Assembly (NCBI GenBank): GCA_003694905.1 | Contig: RFJM01000002.1 | Coordinates: 1-6,976 of the forward strand | Origin: Caldilineae bacterium | GTDB taxonomy: Bacteria; Chloroflexota; Anaerolineae; J102 | DNA: 6,976 nt | Reading direction: 5' to 3' | In this document: positions 5,573-6,976 of the stretch, piece by piece | How positions within the stretch are numbered: position 1 is the first letter of the stretch | How the letters are laid out: the number at the start of each line of letters is the position of its first letter | Made by a program: the position numbers and the translations under genes | Notes under the pieces: model-generated | What the model saw: the letters and a program-made list of their open reading frames with translations, nothing else | What the model was told of the DNA's origin: nothing | The model's database searches: none

Positions 5573-6211
5573 TCAGGCAGATTCGCCGCTCTCCTCCGCA
5601 GCCTCCTCGGCTTCGGCTGCCGCAGCTTCTTCGGCCTCTTCTTCCAGCTCTTCGGCCAGTTTGCGAGGAATGGTCAGGCTGACGATGGTTTCTTCGGGAT
5701 CGTTGAGAATCGTCACGCCGTCGATGGTGGGAAGATCGGAAACATGGATGACGTCATCGATGGATTCCAAGACGGACAGATCAACCTCGAAGGCCTCAGG
5801 GATGGCACGGGGCAGACACTCCACCTCGATACGGTCGAGGTTGTGCAACAACACGGCGCCTCCTTTCACGGCGGGTGACTCGCCGACCAAATGGATGGGG
5901 ACCTCGGTGCGGACGGCGACGTCCATCTGTACTCTGTAGAAGTCGACGTGCATGATAGTGCGCCGGGTAGGATGGCGCTGGACCTCGCGAAGCAGGACAT
6001 GCATGGGTTTCTTGCCCAGCCCCTTGAGCTGGATCAGCTGCGAGGCACCACCCGCGCGGAGAAGACGCACGAGATCGATTTCCTTGAATTGCAGCGGTTG
6101 TGCTTCCTGGCCTTGGCCGTAGACAACACCGGGCACGAGCCCGGCCGCGCGGACCTGATGAGCCTGATGCCCGGTCTGTGTTCTGGGTTCAACATTGAGA
6201 ACTAATTCCAT
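5573..6211 (-). CDS. rplY: 50S ribosomal protein L25/TL5 (general stress protein CTC)
   Basis: A 212-residue two-domain L25 of the TL5/CTC type, which binds 5S rRNA on the large ribosomal subunit. The N-terminal 5S-binding domain (1-94) shows RAAGLVPGVVYGQG (21-34) and HPTRRTIMHVDFYRV (80-94), the family's typical blocks. The C-terminal TL5 domain (98-183) includes VPIHLVGESPAVKGGAV (104-120), IEVECLPRAIPEAFEVDLS (128-146) and a DVIHVSDL block. Residues 184-212 are a Glu/Ala-rich acidic tail, common in long CTC proteins. The ATG at 6211 is supported by AAGGGAG (6226-6220) eight bases upstream, the only strong Shine-Dalgarno site in this window. No clear own promoter is seen in the 68-bp gap to the upstream gene. 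The terminator at 5520-5545 ends the unit. The neighbours pth or prs, often found beside this gene, are absent. Confidence 0.97.
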   Translation of the reverse strand: MELVLNVEPRTQTGHQAHQVRAAGLVPGVVYGQGQEAQPLQFKEIDLVRLLRAGGASQLIQLKGLGKKPMHVLLREVQRHPTRRTIMHVDFYRVQMDVAVRTEVPIHLVGESPAVKGGAVLLHNLDRIEVECLPRAIPEAFEVDLSVLESIDDVIHVSDLPTIDGVTILNDPEETIVSLTIPRKLAEELEEEAEEAAAAEAEEAAEESGESA

Positions 6212-6219
6212 GGATGTAA

Positions 6220-6226
6220 CTCCCTT
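6220..6226 (-). promoter_or_regulatory. Shine-Dalgarno site of rplY
   Basis: AAGGGAG on the - strand, eight bases before the ATG. It fixes the L25 start and contrasts with the other genes here, none of which has a comparable site. Confidence 0.75.
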
Positions 6227-6279
6227 GCAGAGAAAGACTTTTGCAGATTGGATTTGAAATAGAAGACAGGTTGTGCGCT

Positions 6280-6750
6280 CTACGCCCGGCGGCGGCCGGC
6301 CATGAGCATGAACAGCCCTAGGACGAAGCCGAAGGCTGCGCCGGCCAGCACTGCAAGCCGGCTATCTAGCAGCGTCTGCACTTCGCCACTGACCTGGCCG
6401 GCAACCAGGAGCAGCACGCGGCTCTGCTGCACATCAGCGTGACGGGTGACCAGGAGGGCGGCGCGGGCATTCTCGAGTTCCGCCGTCTCGGCATGAGCGA
6501 GACCGACGCCGCCTTGTTCCAGCCGGAAGCTTGAAGCGGTGACCTGACCCGCACCGCCCATGCGGATCTCGACTTGCTCGGCATGGACGGTCTGGATGCC
6601 GCTCTGTTTGGCGACAACCTCGCGAGCATCGACCGACTGTGCGCTGCCCTGTTTAATGGTAACCTGGTCGGCCTCGACATGTTCGTGGCCGTTGGCTTGG
6701 GCGTTGAACGACGAACGCGATTGAGCGCCGTTGGCAAATGGAGGGTTCAT
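6280..6750 (-). CDS. 15-residue-repeat protein with C-terminal membrane helix, unknown function
   Basis: A 156-residue protein I do not recognise. After a polar N-terminus (1-24, Asn/Gln/Ser-rich), residues 25-129 divide without gaps into seven 15-residue units. The first three are VEADQVTIKQGSAQS, VDAREVVAKQSGIQT and VHAEQVEIRMGGAGQ; later units drift, and the last are mostly hydrophobic. The approximate pattern is V-x-A-x-x-V-x-I-x-Q-G-G-A-x-x, suggesting stacked beta-strands as in a beta-solenoid. A single hydrophobic helix follows (131-150, LAVLAGAAFGFVLGLFMLMA), ending in GRRRA. There is no signal peptide. Topology is unclear: tail anchoring would leave the repeats in the cytoplasm, whereas the C-terminal arginines argue for the tail being inside. 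ATG 6750 is chosen; a TTG at 6786 would add 12 residues. It lies 68 bp upstream of rplY on the same strand, so the two may share a transcript. Confidence 0.75.
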   Translation of the reverse strand: MNPPFANGAQSRSSFNAQANGHEHVEADQVTIKQGSAQSVDAREVVAKQSGIQTVHAEQVEIRMGGAGQVTASSFRLEQGGVGLAHAETAELENARAALLVTRHADVQQSRVLLLVAGQVSGEVQTLLDSRLAVLAGAAFGFVLGLFMLMAGRRRA

Positions 6751-6795
6751 GCGAAACAGATTGGTGAGAGCAGGGCCTGAACACAACAGCCCTTA

Positions 6796-6824
6796 AGTTT
6801 ATCAACTTGCCGCCTCTTTGGCAA
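6796..6824 (-). promoter_or_regulatory. Candidate promoter for the repeat protein (and possibly rplY)
   Basis: On the - strand: TTGCCA (6824-6819), a 17-base spacer (6818-6802) and TAAACT (6801-6796). These match the consensus at five and four of six positions. The predicted start is near 6789, giving a leader of about 40 bases to ATG 6750, or almost none to the alternative TTG at 6786. Confidence 0.45.
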
Positions 6825-6976
6825 GAATTGCTGACCGCAGGGGGGCGTTTCAATTTTGGGGCGGCCGGGTCGCGGGGCCCCCGGAAAAAGCTGCGGCCAC
6901 ACACGACCGGACAAACCGCCGCCGTTTCAGCTTACCATGCGGCGCTGCTCAGGACTGGCGGCGGCGCCAGGCTGGA
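6825..6976. other. GC-rich right end with no assignable gene
   Basis: I can assign no gene here. An ATG at 6937 on the + strand opens a frame (MRRCSGLAAAPGW) that runs off the window, too short to judge. Short inverted repeats occur: CCGGG/CCCGG (6865-6869 with 6880-6884) and CTGGCG/CGCCAG (6955-6960 with 6965-6970). On the - strand a weak stem (6905-6909 with 6894-6898) is followed by TTTTT (6889-6885), a possible weak terminator of a gene beyond the window. Confidence 0.3.

Overview
The window is GC-rich bacterial chromosomal DNA. I see no mobile element, CRISPR array or tRNA. Several traits fit Chloroflexota (Anaerolineae-like), but this is an inference from overall style and not from a marker gene. 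The traits are high GC, 'GGGGTATAATG'-type -10 boxes, protein genes mostly without Shine-Dalgarno sites, one apparently leaderless gene, a LysM plus M23 secreted protein, and an L25 with a long acidic tail.

Layout, left to right. (1) 1-180, + strand: the 3' end of an OsmC-family peroxide-reductase-like gene. (2) 181-574: no convincing protein gene, but a chain of strong potential RNA hairpins, one matching the kink-turn consensus. This is a candidate unassigned structured RNA. It is followed by a clear TATAAT box. (3) 575-1690 and 1731-3380, + strand: a GT4 glycosyltransferase, then a PP2C-type Ser/Thr phosphatase with one membrane segment and an unrecognised C-terminal domain, probably co-transcribed. 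(4) 3359-3895, - strand: a YkgJ-type CxxCxxCC protein, convergent with the phosphatase and overlapping it by 22 bp at the 3' ends. (5) 3896-4253: a divergent control region with a good promoter for each flanking gene and a 12-bp inverted repeat. (6) 4254-5534, + strand: a secreted LysM-LysM-M23 endopeptidase with an apparently leaderless start. (7) 5520-5545: a strong hairpin between convergent genes, read as the terminator of the L25 gene. (8) 5573-6211, - strand: ribosomal protein L25/TL5/CTC (rplY), the only gene here with a good Shine-Dalgarno site. (9) 6280-6750, - strand: a small protein of seven 15-residue repeats plus a C-terminal membrane helix, of unknown function. (10) 6751-6976: its promoter candidate and GC-rich DNA with no assignable gene.

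The genes do not form one pathway. There is a loose cell-envelope and signalling theme (glycosyltransferase, membrane phosphatase, cell-wall hydrolase, membrane-anchored repeat protein) beside stress and translation genes (OsmC, L25). The items most worth following up are the structured region at about 206-486 with its kink-turn, the C-terminal domain of the phosphatase, and the 15-residue-repeat membrane protein.
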